NCBI GenBank assembly: GCA_023393475.1
Contig: JAEWLC010000079.1
Span: 1 to 55,365 of the forward strand
Length of the DNA: 55,365 bases
Direction: 5' to 3'
DNA from: Pseudomonadota bacterium
GTDB taxonomy: Bacteria > Pseudomonadota > Alphaproteobacteria > Rhizobiales > Devosiaceae
Below, piece by piece: positions 1 through 7,104 of the stretch. The notes beneath the pieces were generated by a model. That model ran no database searches, had not been told where the DNA came from, and saw only the letters and a list, made by a program, of their open reading frames with translations. Numbering within the stretch: the stretch's first letter is position 1; every line of letters begins with the position of its first letter. The position numbers and the translations under genes are program-made.

Positions 1-34
1 CCCCCCCCCCCCCGGCCGCCCCCCCCCCCCGGGG
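1..34. repeat. Contig-end C homopolymer runs
   Basis: Two C runs of 13 and 12 bases, separated by GGCCG, form the very start of the window and are followed by GGGG. They lie inside the truncated minus-strand reading frame and would encode Gly/Ala low complexity. The position exactly at the contig edge suggests sequencing or assembly noise, although a genuine Gly-rich segment cannot be excluded. Confidence 0.7.
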
Positions 35-335
35 CCACGCCGCGATGGCCGGTCGCCCCCGCGATCAGGGCGCCGACCCCACCCGCCGCGGCGATGATGG
101 CCCGTGCCGGGGTGGTCACGTCGCTCGTCTTGTCGAGCACGTGCTCCTGCCAGATGGTCCGCTTGGCGAGGATGTACCAGACCGGGTCGCGGAACTGCGA
201 CACGTCGGTCAGGAAGTTGCCCATCTCGAGATAGGTCAGGTCCTCGCGCTTCACCCCGGCACGATCCAGCAACAGCGGGGGCAGGGCCTCCCGCGTGTTG
301 AGGAAGATGTTGCGGTGGCGAGCAATGTCGCCCAT
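1..335 (-). CDS. HET-C-like protein, 3'-truncated by window edge
   Basis: A reading frame of 111 codons starts at ATG 335 and runs off the left edge without a stop. I see a segment GNFLTDVSQFRDP around residues 40-52. It resembles the GNWLRDYSQ signature near the N-terminus of fungal HET-C (heterokaryon incompatibility) proteins and their bacterial relatives, some of which are membrane-active toxins. An Ala/Gly-rich hydrophobic stretch lies near residues 85-100. The gene follows the 1035-aa gene on the same strand after 32 bp. A nine-codon ORF that begins at the upstream ATGA stop overlap and ends just before this ATG may couple their translation. No strong ribosome binding site is visible. 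The family call rests on one remembered motif and is tentative; the final codons are unreliable because of the C runs. Confidence 0.45.
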   Translation of the reverse strand, partial: MGDIARHRNIFLNTREALPPLLLDRAGVKREDLTYLEMGNFLTDVSQFRDPVWYILAKRTIWQEHVLDKTSDVTTPARAIIAAAGGVGALIAGATGHRGVAPGGGGGRGGG

Positions 336-367
336 GGCGGATTACTCGCCGCTCGCCGCCATCCGCA

Positions 368-3300
368 TCATTGCTCCACCCACCGGCCGGCTTCGTTCTG
401 GTGCCAGACCGGCAGCGCGTCGTCGGCCCTGAGCTTCACCAGCGTGGTCGGGATGCGGACGAGCCAGGGGTCGCCCTGCGGAATCTCCTCACCCGGCCGG
501 TCCAGGCGTTCGGCGATCTCGTCGGCGATCGGCAGGTAGAGCGGGTTGGAGATGGTGGGCAGCGGCCCGCCGTTCCAGATTTCGCCGAAGGTGGTAAAGT
601 GGTCCACCGCCCCCTCGAAGCCCGGCCGAACCGGGACCACCACCCGGCAATAGCCAGCCTTGAGGAACTGGTTGAACACCGGATCGGGATCGTCATAGGC
701 GAGCCTGTCGCGCCACTCGGATTTCGGCCCGGCCCAGAAATAGGGGTAGGTGAGCCAGGTCATCTGCTCCCATTCGAAGGCCTGCTCGAAGAATCGCACA
801 TAAGGGCCCTCGGCCTCGTTCTGGAAGAGGTCGATCTGCTCGACCCCGCCGCCGCCGATCTGCACCGCATCGAACAGGTCGAAATGCTGTTCGGTGAGGA
901 TCGAGAGGCAGTGCTTCTTCAGCTCGTCCTTCATCAGTTCGAGGTTGAGCAGCGGGTTCATGCCGCGGATCTGGACGCCGGCCTGCACCTCGAGTGCTTT
1001 CAGCTTTTCCTCGTACTCGGCCATGCGCCCCCGGAAGGCGGTGTTGAGCTTGGACCAGGTGTCGATCTGCCACTTCTTGAACGCGGTCTCGGTGCGAATG
1101 CACTTGATCTCGACCGCCAGCGCGAAGTCGCCGACGAGATCGGTCACCACGGCCAGCGGCACGGAGCCGGTCTCGCTGTCGAGCGCGGTGCCCCAAACCC
1201 AGGGCGAGCCAGAACTGAAGCGGTGAGGACGCGAGCCGATCACGGTGTCGACGATCCATGCGTCGTCCCAGATCGTGCGGACGCAGCCGATCGTGGCATG
1301 GATGGCGCGATAGCCGTCGTCGAGGGCGATCTGGGTCGAGTGGGTGAACTCGACATTGCGGTCTTCGGCATTGGCGTCGTGGTTGTGCGACTTGGTGACA
1401 AACATCTCGGGCGGCGGGGTGACGTCGCCGGCGCCGTATTGCTGGGCCCAGCCCGAGTAGTTGCTTTCGAGGACCTGGTCGGGTCTGAGGGTGAACGGGG
1501 TCGGCTTATTGAGCTCGATGGCGTTGGCGTGCGCCTGCTGCATGCTCGAGATCAGGAAGGCGGCCGGCTGCGGCACCATGAAGTCGTACATCATGCGGAT
1601 GCCGTAGTTGAACATCTGCGCCTGATAGACCTTGTTGACCCACTGGTAGACGCCGGAGATGTGGCCGCCGCCGGTGGTGTTGTCGATGCCGTGGGTGTTC
1701 TTCTCGATCACCTCGTTGGTGACCTTGAGCGAGGCGCGTTCCAGTACGCGCTCGGTCACCTTGGTGGCGCTCCGCTCGGTGACGTCCTGCGAGAAGCGGG
1801 ACGCCGACTTGGTCGCTTCCTGCTTGCTGGTGCTGTACGAGGCCTCGGCCGAGGCCGAGAACTCGACCGTCGGGCCGTACTTGCCCGAAAGCGTCAGCCC
1901 GCCCTTGATGGCGGCGTCTTCCTTCAGCGTCTTGCTGGTCTCCTGCGACATCTCGAAACGGGTGGTCGATTCGAGTTCACGCTCTTCCGAGGTGGTGGTC
2001 TCGGTCTCGATGAAGCTGAACTCCTCGGTCTCGCGCCGCGTGCTGTGCTCGCGCGACTTGCTCTCGCCCTTCAGCACGTTCTCGATATGGGCGACGTCGG
2101 CGCCCTCGTAGCCGACGAGCTGCTGCTTGACGACGAGCAGGTCAGCGACCCCGGCCGGGGCGATATCGCCGTGCGAACTGGGGACCCGGTTGTCAGCCGG
2201 GAAGGGGAACGGGAACGGAAAGAGCGTCGCATCGAGCATATTGCCGACGACCAGCTGGTTCCAGGCACTCGCCGCCGGGGTGGAGATCATCACCATCTGG
2301 GTGCCGACGCGCTTGAACGTATGGTCCGTGGCGCGGCCGAGGGTGGCGTCGAGTTCGTTGCTGAGGTCGGCCAGCTCGGTCCTGAGCGCCCGGACGATGT
2401 CATCGAGCGGCTGCGCGGTCAGCACGAGGCCCCGCTGCTTCAGCAGTTCCAGCGTGCCCTCGCAGAGATGCTTGCTGGCGGTGTCCTTGAGCCTGAAGCC
2501 GAACAGTTCGGCCGTGATGGGCTTGAACACCGGCGAGCCGGCGAGCAGCCGCGGGATGGCCGGCAGGACCTCGCGCTGGAACTTGATCTGCGCGATCGGC
2601 TGCAGGGCCGCCTCGCGCAGCGTCGGGCCCTCGCGCACCGCGGTCATGTCGAGCTTGGTCAGCGACTGCCTGAGCGCCATGTCCTGGACCAGGACGTTTG
2701 TCGGTCGGATATCAGCCGGTGGCAGGAAGCCGCCGTGGCCCTCCTGCGGGCCGGTCTGGATATTGTCGGAGCTGAGCTTGACCAGTTCCTCCACCGCCTT
2801 GGTGAGGCGCTTGTAGAGGTCGAGCCGCGCCTCGGCGGCCTTGCGGCGCTTCTCGTCCTCGGCCTTCTGCTGTTCGGCCAGCTGCTTCTGCTTCTCGCGG
2901 GTCGAGAGGATCGACTTCAGCTCAGCGTCGCCCGGCAGTTGCAGCGGCCGCCGCCGGAACGCCCTCAGCGTCGCACCGGTGCCGGGAAATGCCGGGTCGT
3001 CCAGCACCGCGTCGATGACTTCGAGATTGCGCAGCTCGTCGGTCAGCTGCTGCACGGGGCGGTGGTGTTCCTCGGGCAGGAGCTTGATCGCGACCAGGCT
3101 GTCCTTGAGCGGCGCAATCGCAGAGGCGACCGTCCCATTGTCCCGCAGTTCGGCCGGCGCACGCCCGAATGCCTCCTTGATGGCCTTGGCCACGGCGGCG
3201 TTGGTCACCGCCTCTTCGCCTTCGAGCCGATCGAGCGCGGCATCGAGGGCCGCGAGCGCAGCGGCGTGTTCGCCGGCGACGCCACCCACGAAGGCGGGCG

Positions 3301-3475
3301 AAGCGACGTATTTGCGCGCCACCTGCTTGGTCGCCTCGCGCTTGTTGTTCGGCTGCGCCAGCGCCTGGGCGAGAGCGACCTGGAAGTCGGTTTCCTGGGC
3401 GAGCAGTACGGGCGGCGGCCGGTCGGCGGCGGTGTCGGCAGGACGGGTGAGAACAAAGCGGAAGAGATGTTCCAT
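368..3475 (-). CDS. Large uncharacterised protein (1035 aa)
   Basis: I do not recognise a named family. There is no signal peptide and no obvious membrane helix. Visible parts are: a helical, Ala-rich N-terminal region (residues 1-180); a charged Lys/Glu/Gln segment likely to be coiled coil (about 190-232); an FPFPFPFP repeat near 419-426; a segment with HIENVLKGE (463-471) followed by a Thr/Glu-rich stretch (479-515); a Ser/Thr-rich alternating stretch that could form beta hairpins (520-600); an aromatic block beginning VYQWVNKVYQ (609-641); and a long mixed C-terminal domain rich in Trp and Tyr. GAGGG about 8 bases upstream of ATG supports the start. A good -10 (TATAAT) lies about 60 bp upstream. 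The following gene encodes a HET-C-like protein, so the pair may be a toxin or large secreted/structural module; this is inference. Base composition is not visibly different from the rest. Confidence 0.8.
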   Translation of the reverse strand: MEHLFRFVLTRPADTAADRPPPVLLAQETDFQVALAQALAQPNNKREATKQVARKYVASPAFVGGVAGEHAAALAALDAALDRLEGEEAVTNAAVAKAIKEAFGRAPAELRDNGTVASAIAPLKDSLVAIKLLPEEHHRPVQQLTDELRNLEVIDAVLDDPAFPGTGATLRAFRRRPLQLPGDAELKSILSTREKQKQLAEQQKAEDEKRRKAAEARLDLYKRLTKAVEELVKLSSDNIQTGPQEGHGGFLPPADIRPTNVLVQDMALRQSLTKLDMTAVREGPTLREAALQPIAQIKFQREVLPAIPRLLAGSPVFKPITAELFGFRLKDTASKHLCEGTLELLKQRGLVLTAQPLDDIVRALRTELADLSNELDATLGRATDHTFKRVGTQMVMISTPAASAWNQLVVGNMLDATLFPFPFPFPADNRVPSSHGDIAPAGVADLLVVKQQLVGYEGADVAHIENVLKGESKSREHSTRRETEEFSFIETETTTSEERELESTTRFEMSQETSKTLKEDAAIKGGLTLSGKYGPTVEFSASAEASYSTSKQEATKSASRFSQDVTERSATKVTERVLERASLKVTNEVIEKNTHGIDNTTGGGHISGVYQWVNKVYQAQMFNYGIRMMYDFMVPQPAAFLISSMQQAHANAIELNKPTPFTLRPDQVLESNYSGWAQQYGAGDVTPPPEMFVTKSHNHDANAEDRNVEFTHSTQIALDDGYRAIHATIGCVRTIWDDAWIVDTVIGSRPHRFSSGSPWVWGTALDSETGSVPLAVVTDLVGDFALAVEIKCIRTETAFKKWQIDTWSKLNTAFRGRMAEYEEKLKALEVQAGVQIRGMNPLLNLELMKDELKKHCLSILTEQHFDLFDAVQIGGGGVEQIDLFQNEAEGPYVRFFEQAFEWEQMTWLTYPYFWAGPKSEWRDRLAYDDPDPVFNQFLKAGYCRVVVPVRPGFEGAVDHFTTFGEIWNGGPLPTISNPLYLPIADEIAERLDRPGEEIPQGDPWLVRIPTTLVKLRADDALPVWHQNEAGRWVEQ

Positions 3476-3533
3476 TTGGGGCCCTCGCTCAGAACGAGTT
3501 GATACCTAGCCCCCCGGCTGCGGCACTCGAAAC

Positions 3534-3561
3534 ATTATACGACTTACGAGGAGATCGGAAG
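3534..3561 (-). promoter_or_regulatory. Putative promoter of the 1035-aa gene
   Basis: Read on the minus strand, a perfect TATAAT occupies 3539-3534. A poor -35 (CTTCCG or ACTTCC) lies 16-17 bases further upstream. Predicted transcription would begin near 3527, leaving a leader of about 50 bases before ATG 3475. The -10 is convincing by sequence; the -35 is weak, so an activator may be needed. Confidence 0.5.
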
Positions 3562-3573
3562 TACTTGCGGCCC

Positions 3574-3587
3574 GTGCCATTTGGCAC
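3574..3587. promoter_or_regulatory. Palindrome GTGCCATTTGGCAC, possible operator
   Basis: GTGCCA and TGGCAC form a 6-bp inverted repeat separated by TT. It lies just upstream of the weak -35 of the promoter at 3534-3561, a typical place for an activator or repressor site. No regulator gene is adjacent, so the cognate protein is unknown. Confidence 0.4.
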
Positions 3588-3639
3588 CGATCCGTCTATA
3601 TTACTGAATAGTATCGACAATTCTCTACCTGGGCCGGCT

Positions 3640-3828
3640 GGAGTGCGTTCGCCTGAATCGAGGCTACTTCGACCCACCAGCCGCGCGATCGCCGGTGCCG
3701 GCGATGACTCCCCCGCGGTGGAACCTAACGGTCGCGAGCACATTCATGCTGGACTGGTGCGGCGCCCCCAAGAACGTCAGTCCAGGAAACCTTAGGCCGT
3801 CTCCCCCGGAGGCGGCCTTGTCCTTTTT
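3640..3828 (+). ncRNA. Possible small RNA ending in an intrinsic terminator
   Basis: No credible plus-strand protein gene precedes the strong terminator at 3795-3828, yet the terminator points in the plus direction. Just before it, CTGGACT (3749-3755) and AGTCCAG (3779-3785) form a perfect 7-bp stem. This arrangement fits a free-standing small RNA. The 5' end is not defined and no clear promoter was found, so the left boundary is a guess. Alternatively the terminator may simply insulate the downstream ferritin-like gene. Confidence 0.3.
3795..3828 (+). terminator. Intrinsic terminator
   Basis: A 10-bp stem (GGCCGTCTCC with GGAGGCGGCC, one G-U pair) closes a CCC loop. It is followed by TTGTCCTTTTT, a good plus-strand T-tract. 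Confidence 0.65.
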
Positions 3829-3921
3829 GGCGCCTACCCCGTGGCTGTGGCGCGAGGGAACTCCCCGCCCTTTCGGAACTTTCCCTGCCAGCGTCATTCA
3901 AACCCACACCGGAGAATTCAC

Positions 3922-4413
3922 ATGGCCACCGAAAAGACCCTCGACGACCTGTTCCTCGACACGCTCAAGGACATCTATTTCGCCGAAAAGCAGATCGTGA
4001 AGACGCTGCCCAAGATGGCCAAGGCGGCACAGACGCCCGAACTGAAGGCCGGCTTCGAAAAGCACCTCGAAGAGACCGAAGGCCATGTCGAACGGCTCGA
4101 GCAGGTGTTCGAACTGATCGGCAAGCCGGCCCGCGGCAAGACCTGCGAGGCAATCCTCGGCATCATCGAGGAAGGCAAGTCGATCATGGAGGACTTTGCC
4201 GGAACGCCTGCGCTCGATGCGGGCCTCGTCTCTGCGGCGCAGGCCGTCGAGCACTATGAGATCGCACGCTACGGCACGCTCAAGACATGGGCGCAGCAGC
4301 TCGGCCTCAAGGACGTGGTGGCGCTGTTCGATGCGACGCTCAAGGAAGAAGAGGCCACCGACAAGAAGCTGAGCACGCTCGCGGTCTCGCAGGTCAACCT
4401 CAAGGCGGCCTAG
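3922..4413 (+). CDS. YciE/YciF ferroxidase family protein (DUF892)
   Basis: This 163-aa ferritin-like four-helix protein has the family opening TLDDLFLDTLKDIYFAEKQI. Repeated acidic/His motifs that can bind a di-iron centre are visible: E22, the EETEGH segment (50-55), EHYE (110-113) and KEEE (141-144). Length is as usual for the family. The start at ATG 3922 is chosen because GGAG lies 7 bases upstream and the conserved N-terminus begins here; a longer in-frame extension has no support. Family members are cytosolic and are usually induced by general stress, but their exact reaction is not established. It is followed by a weak terminator, so it is probably monocistronic. Confidence 0.9.
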   Translation: MATEKTLDDLFLDTLKDIYFAEKQIVKTLPKMAKAAQTPELKAGFEKHLEETEGHVERLEQVFELIGKPARGKTCEAILGIIEEGKSIMEDFAGTPALDAGLVSAAQAVEHYEIARYGTLKTWAQQLGLKDVVALFDATLKEEEATDKKLSTLAVSQVNLKAA

Positions 4414-4433
4414 AAGCTGCCGCGCGCGACAAT

Positions 4434-4458
4434 CCTCGCTGTTCCCAGCGGGGATTTT
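4434..4458 (+). terminator. Weak intrinsic terminator after the ferritin-like gene
   Basis: CCTCGCTG and CAGCGGGG pair with one mismatch around a four-base loop and are followed by ATTTTCC. The T-tract is short. Confidence 0.45.
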
Positions 4459-4711
4459 CCGCGTTGCGGACTGGGCCTGCCGACCTGCCGGAGCCGAGTT
4501 AGGCGGATGGGCAACGTTAGCCGAGTGAGTAGTACGCTAACTTGCTATTTCTTTGACTTGGGGCGGGATAGGGCGCTGTTGGTACATAGCAAGCCCGCAA
4601 CAATGCACCCCATTCGGGGAGAGCCGGCAAGACCTCTCGACGGTCTGGCCGCGTGACCTGCATTGCCTCGAGAGGCCGCACAATCCGTGCCGCAGCTTGC
4701 AAGGAGGCCCG
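4459..4711. other. Intergenic region with an inverted repeat
   Basis: No protein gene is supported between the ferritin-like gene and the 42-aa peptide. GTTAGC (4516-4521) and GCTAAC (4536-4541) form a perfect 6-bp inverted repeat with a 14-bp spacer in a locally AT-rich stretch. It may be an operator or part of the promoter of the downstream small genes. No clear -35/-10 pair was found. Confidence 0.35.
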
Positions 4712-4840
4712 TTGGCTGACCCTGCACAAAGAACGACCCGTCCGAGAAGGACTGCCTGGTGGGTGGGCGCGCTGGCCGTGGTGATCCTTTCCGTCATTCT
4801 CGCGATCGGAACCGGATCGGCCCTTTCTACGATGTGGTGA
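4712..4840 (+). CDS. Small single-pass membrane protein (42 aa)
   Basis: A TTG start at 4712 is preceded by a perfect AAGGAGG at 4701-4707, which decides the start; an upstream in-frame ATG at 4553 lacks such a site. The peptide has a basic N-terminal third containing RTTRPRR and one hydrophobic helix (about residues 17-38), suggesting an inner-membrane protein with a cytoplasmic N-terminus. The DUF6894-like gene follows after 5 bp, with GTG alternatives overlapping this stop. I know no function; the spacing suggests co-transcription with the next two genes. Confidence 0.6.
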   Translation: MADPAQRTTRPRRTAWWVGALAVVILSVILAIGTGSALSTMW

Positions 4841-4845
4841 GCGCG

Positions 4846-5091
4846 ATGAAGCACTTCTTCTTTCACGTCCGCCGCGGTGGCGTGCTGTTCCTCGACCACG
4901 AAGGCAAGGATCTCACCGGTCTTTCGTCGGCCTGGGCCTGGGCAATCCGCGATGCGCAATCGCTGCTCGACGAGGGAGCGCTCGACGGTGACGTGACCGA
5001 CTATTCCATAGAAATCGCCGACGAAGCCGGCAGACGGCTGGCCACGGTGCCCGTCTCCCGGCTTGCCGAACAAGGACTGATCGAACGATGA
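4846..5091 (+). CDS. DUF6894-like small protein (81 aa)
   Basis: The sequence FFFHVRRGGVLFLDHEGKDL followed by an alternating Ala/Leu helix matches the pattern of small alphaproteobacterial proteins grouped as DUF6894. Their function is unknown. ATG 4846 is chosen with GGTGAG 4 bases upstream; GTG codons at 4834 and 4837 are possible alternative starts overlapping the preceding stop. The stop overlaps the next start (ATGA), so the two are translationally coupled. The family is often found near stress-response genes, which fits the ferritin-like neighbour, but no stress promoter could be identified. Confidence 0.7.
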   Translation: MKHFFFHVRRGGVLFLDHEGKDLTGLSSAWAWAIRDAQSLLDEGALDGDVTDYSIEIADEAGRRLATVPVSRLAEQGLIER

Positions 5092-5432
5092 GCGACACCA
5101 AACGAGACTCCGCCCCGCACATTCTGGCCAAGCGCGCCGCGCGCGTAGCTGCGGCACCCTTCGTCAAGCCGGTCGGCGCCTGGAACATCGAGGCGGCCCG
5201 CTATCGCGGCCTGCTCGCCTCGTCCTACCTCAGCGCCGAGCAACGTGACGCGGCGCGCTCGTCGGCCGTCGCTCTGCTGGAGGAGATCAGGAAGCAGGAG
5301 GAAGCGATGCGTGTCGCGCTGGCCGGCGAACCGCCGCACGGGGTGATCGACGACCTGCACAAGTCGTACGCCCGGCTATCGGCCCAGCTGCAGGAAACCA
5401 TCGAGCTGATGCGCGACACCGAACGCGCCTGA
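5088..5432 (+). CDS. Hypothetical protein (114 aa)
   Basis: This cytosolic-looking protein starts at an ATG that overlaps the upstream stop by four bases. It is mostly helical by composition (Ala, Glu, Arg, Leu), with a likely coiled-coil segment around residues 58-75 (LLEEIRKQEEAMR) and another at the C-terminus. A Lys/Arg-rich N-terminus is visible. No family is recognised. The overlap makes it almost certainly co-expressed with the DUF6894-like gene. No terminator separates it from the next small gene, although an inverted repeat GAGGA/TCCTC lies at about 5440. Confidence 0.65.
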   Translation: MSDTKRDSAPHILAKRAARVAAAPFVKPVGAWNIEAARYRGLLASSYLSAEQRDAARSSAVALLEEIRKQEEAMRVALAGEPPHGVIDDLHKSYARLSAQLQETIELMRDTERA

Positions 5433-5521
5433 CGACCAAGAGGATTTTCCTCTCCCCAGTGCAACCAAAACCCCACTGGTATGTTTTTGGTCTGGGCCAC
5501 CCAGAGCCTGGGGCAATCGCG

Positions 5522-5716
5522 ATGCCGTTTTTTCTGAGGTATCGAATGTCGAGCGGATCAGCGACGAGGCCCGCGACGACAGTCGAAGAAGCGATCGCGG
5601 CCTATCGCGAGATCCACAACGCCGGCGGCTCGGTGGTCGACATCATCGACCAGCTTGGCAAGCACTACGTGATCGAGGAACTCATCGCCAGGTCGCGCTC
5701 GACGCAGCCCACCTAG
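5522..5716 (+). CDS. Hypothetical small protein (64 aa)
   Basis: The start at ATG 5522 gives a protein beginning MPFFLRYRMSSG with a helical middle (TTVEEAIAAYREIHNAGG) and a compact C-terminus containing IDQLGKHYVIEEL. An in-frame TTG at 5459 would add 21 residues of unlikely composition. The region 5460-5495 just upstream holds an imperfect inverted repeat of ACCAAAAC and GTTTTTGGT. I do not recognise the family. It ends about 25 bp before a strong bidirectional terminator, so it is the last gene of this small-gene cluster. Confidence 0.6.
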   Translation: MPFFLRYRMSSGSATRPATTVEEAIAAYREIHNAGGSVVDIIDQLGKHYVIEELIARSRSTQPT

Positions 5717-5739
5717 CGGCGCGCCACCCATATGCAAGA

Positions 5740-5769
5740 ACGCCGGCCGCGTGAGCAGCCGGCGTTTTT
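5740..5769. terminator. Bidirectional intrinsic terminator
   Basis: A perfect 8-bp stem (ACGCCGGC with GCCGGCGT, 10-base loop) is followed by TTTTT on the plus strand, with a partial T-tract on the minus strand. It separates the convergent small-gene cluster and the enolase-superfamily gene. Confidence 0.8.
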
Positions 5770-5788
5770 GTCAGCAATCGAACCAGCG

Positions 5789-6994
5789 TCAGTCGAAGAA
5801 ATTCTCGTCGCCGTCGGTCAGGTACTTCTTGGCTTCCTTGGCGATCAGGTTGACACCGAGACCCGGACGATCCGGAACGTCGATCAGGCCGCCCTTGACC
5901 GGCATGCCCTCAAAGCCTTCCGTGATGTCGTACCAGAAGGGCTCGAAGCGGGCCGGGTACTCGAACGCGATCAGGTTGTCCGGCATGGTGGCGCAAACCT
6001 GGATCAGCGCGGCGAGGCCAAGGATACCGTTGGCGGTGCCGTGCGGCGCGATGGCGATGCCGTGGAGGTCGGCGTGCTCGGCCACCCACTTGATCTCGGC
6101 GAGGCCGCCCACATCGCAGGGGTCGGGGCCGATGACGTTGACCGCATGGGTCTCGATCAGCTGCTTGTAGTGCTGGCGCAGGTAGATCTGCTCGCCGGTG
6201 TGGATCGGCGTCGTCGTGGCATGGGTCACGTCACGGTAGACGTCAGGGTTCACGTAAGGCGAGTAGTCACCGGTGATGGTGTCCTCGATCCACATCAGGT
6301 GCAGGTGCTCGACAGCCTTGGCGAAGCGCAGCGCATCGAGCGGCATGAAGCCGGGACCGGCATCGACGGCGGTGTTGTAGCCTGCGCCCAGCGTCTCGCG
6401 GGCGGCGGTGACACAGGCGACGAGGTGATCGAGGCCTTCCTTGGTCATCGTGCCCTTGTGCGGGTACGGGTACGGCGCATCCTTCTGGACCTCGCCATAG
6501 AAGTAGTCGGGAAAGTCCCGGACCATCGACGAGTGGAAGGCGGTGGGCAGCTTGAACAGGGTGAACTCACCCTTCAGCGACTTGCCGTATTCTGCCCAGC
6601 GCTTGTAGCCGGCCGGGGAGTGATCGGCGCCACCCGGAACTTCGGCCTGATACAGCGTGCGATAGGTGCGGACCTGGTCGCGCACCTTGCCGCCGAGCAG
6701 GCGGTAGACCGGCGCGTTCAGGGCCTTGCCGGCGATGTCCCAGAGCGCATGTTCGATGGCGCTGACGGCCGAGCCGAACGGCTTGAAGCCGCCGCGTACG
6801 CGGATGCGGCGCATGACGCGCTCGACGTCGCGCGGGTCCTGACCGACGATCCAGTTCTTCAGGTCCAGCACCTGCGGCTTCACGTAGGGCTTTGGCGTCT
6901 CGATCTGGCTCCAGCCGGTGATGCCTTCATCCGTGGTGATCCGGATCACCGGGCTGTTGGCGATGATCGCGCATTTGAGATCGGTAATCTTCAT
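5789..6994 (-). CDS. Mandelate racemase/muconate lactonizing enzyme family dehydratase, type A
   Basis: This 401-aa enolase-superfamily protein begins at MKITDLK (ATG 6994, AGGAGG 8 bases upstream); a longer upstream reading has no such site. Predicted Mg2+ ligands are D211 (in VDAGPG), E237 (WIEDT) and E268 (HTGEQ). The general base candidates are the D291/D294 and H318 (APHGT) pair. The usual KxK pair on the second barrel strand is not clear; only K148 is nearby. The family removes water or epimerises sugar acids after abstracting the alpha proton. It closely resembles the gene at 49357-50556, sharing HTGEQIYLR and APHGTANG. It stands alone between a terminator and the iron-transport operon, so substrate cannot be read from context. 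Acid-sugar dehydratase is likely; the exact reaction is unknown. Confidence 0.88.
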   Translation of the reverse strand: MKITDLKCAIIANSPVIRITTDEGITGWSQIETPKPYVKPQVLDLKNWIVGQDPRDVERVMRRIRVRGGFKPFGSAVSAIEHALWDIAGKALNAPVYRLLGGKVRDQVRTYRTLYQAEVPGGADHSPAGYKRWAEYGKSLKGEFTLFKLPTAFHSSMVRDFPDYFYGEVQKDAPYPYPHKGTMTKEGLDHLVACVTAARETLGAGYNTAVDAGPGFMPLDALRFAKAVEHLHLMWIEDTITGDYSPYVNPDVYRDVTHATTTPIHTGEQIYLRQHYKQLIETHAVNVIGPDPCDVGGLAEIKWVAEHADLHGIAIAPHGTANGILGLAALIQVCATMPDNLIAFEYPARFEPFWYDITEGFEGMPVKGGLIDVPDRPGLGVNLIAKEAKKYLTDGDENFFD

Positions 6995-7104
6995 CGGGGG
7001 AGCCTCCTCTTTAGCCCTACCATACCAGTTGCGCCCATAAGCCATATTCCGCGGCGGGATGGAATGGGACTAAGGGCGAAACCATGAGAAAAAAGCAGGC
7101 TCGA

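Larger units (their letters stand above)
3476..3921. other. Gene-free region of 446 bp
   Basis: No convincing protein-coding gene is present here. The region is locally more AT-rich between about 3530 and 3630. It holds the minus-strand promoter and palindrome of the 1035-aa gene, then a plus-strand stretch (about 3640-3828) that ends in a hairpin at 3749-3785 and an intrinsic terminator at 3795-3828. Two GGAAC motifs, at 3857-3861 and 3875-3879, precede the ferritin-like gene. They resemble the -35 of EcfG-type stress promoters, but no CGTT lies at the right spacing. Confidence 0.6.

Noticed and set aside
371..3502. Plus-strand open frame of about 1043 codons opposite the 1035-aa gene
   Set aside because: It is rich in Arg, Gly, Leu, Asp and His in the pattern of a GC-rich antisense frame, and has no ribosome binding site or family likeness. 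The minus-strand frame has balanced composition, a promoter and an SD.
3574..3600. Sigma-54 promoter upstream of the 1035-aa gene
   Set aside because: TGGCACG is present on the minus strand, but the -12 GC at the required spacing is missing; TATAAT downstream is a better fit.
3499..3795. Plus-strand frame ending exactly at the terminator at 3795
   Set aside because: It needs a TTG start without an SD, has no family likeness, and crosses the minus-strand promoter. A small RNA explanation fits at least as well.
3857..3899. EcfG-type stress promoter before the ferritin-like gene
   Set aside because: Two GGAAC motifs are present, but no CGTT occurs 16-18 bases downstream of either.
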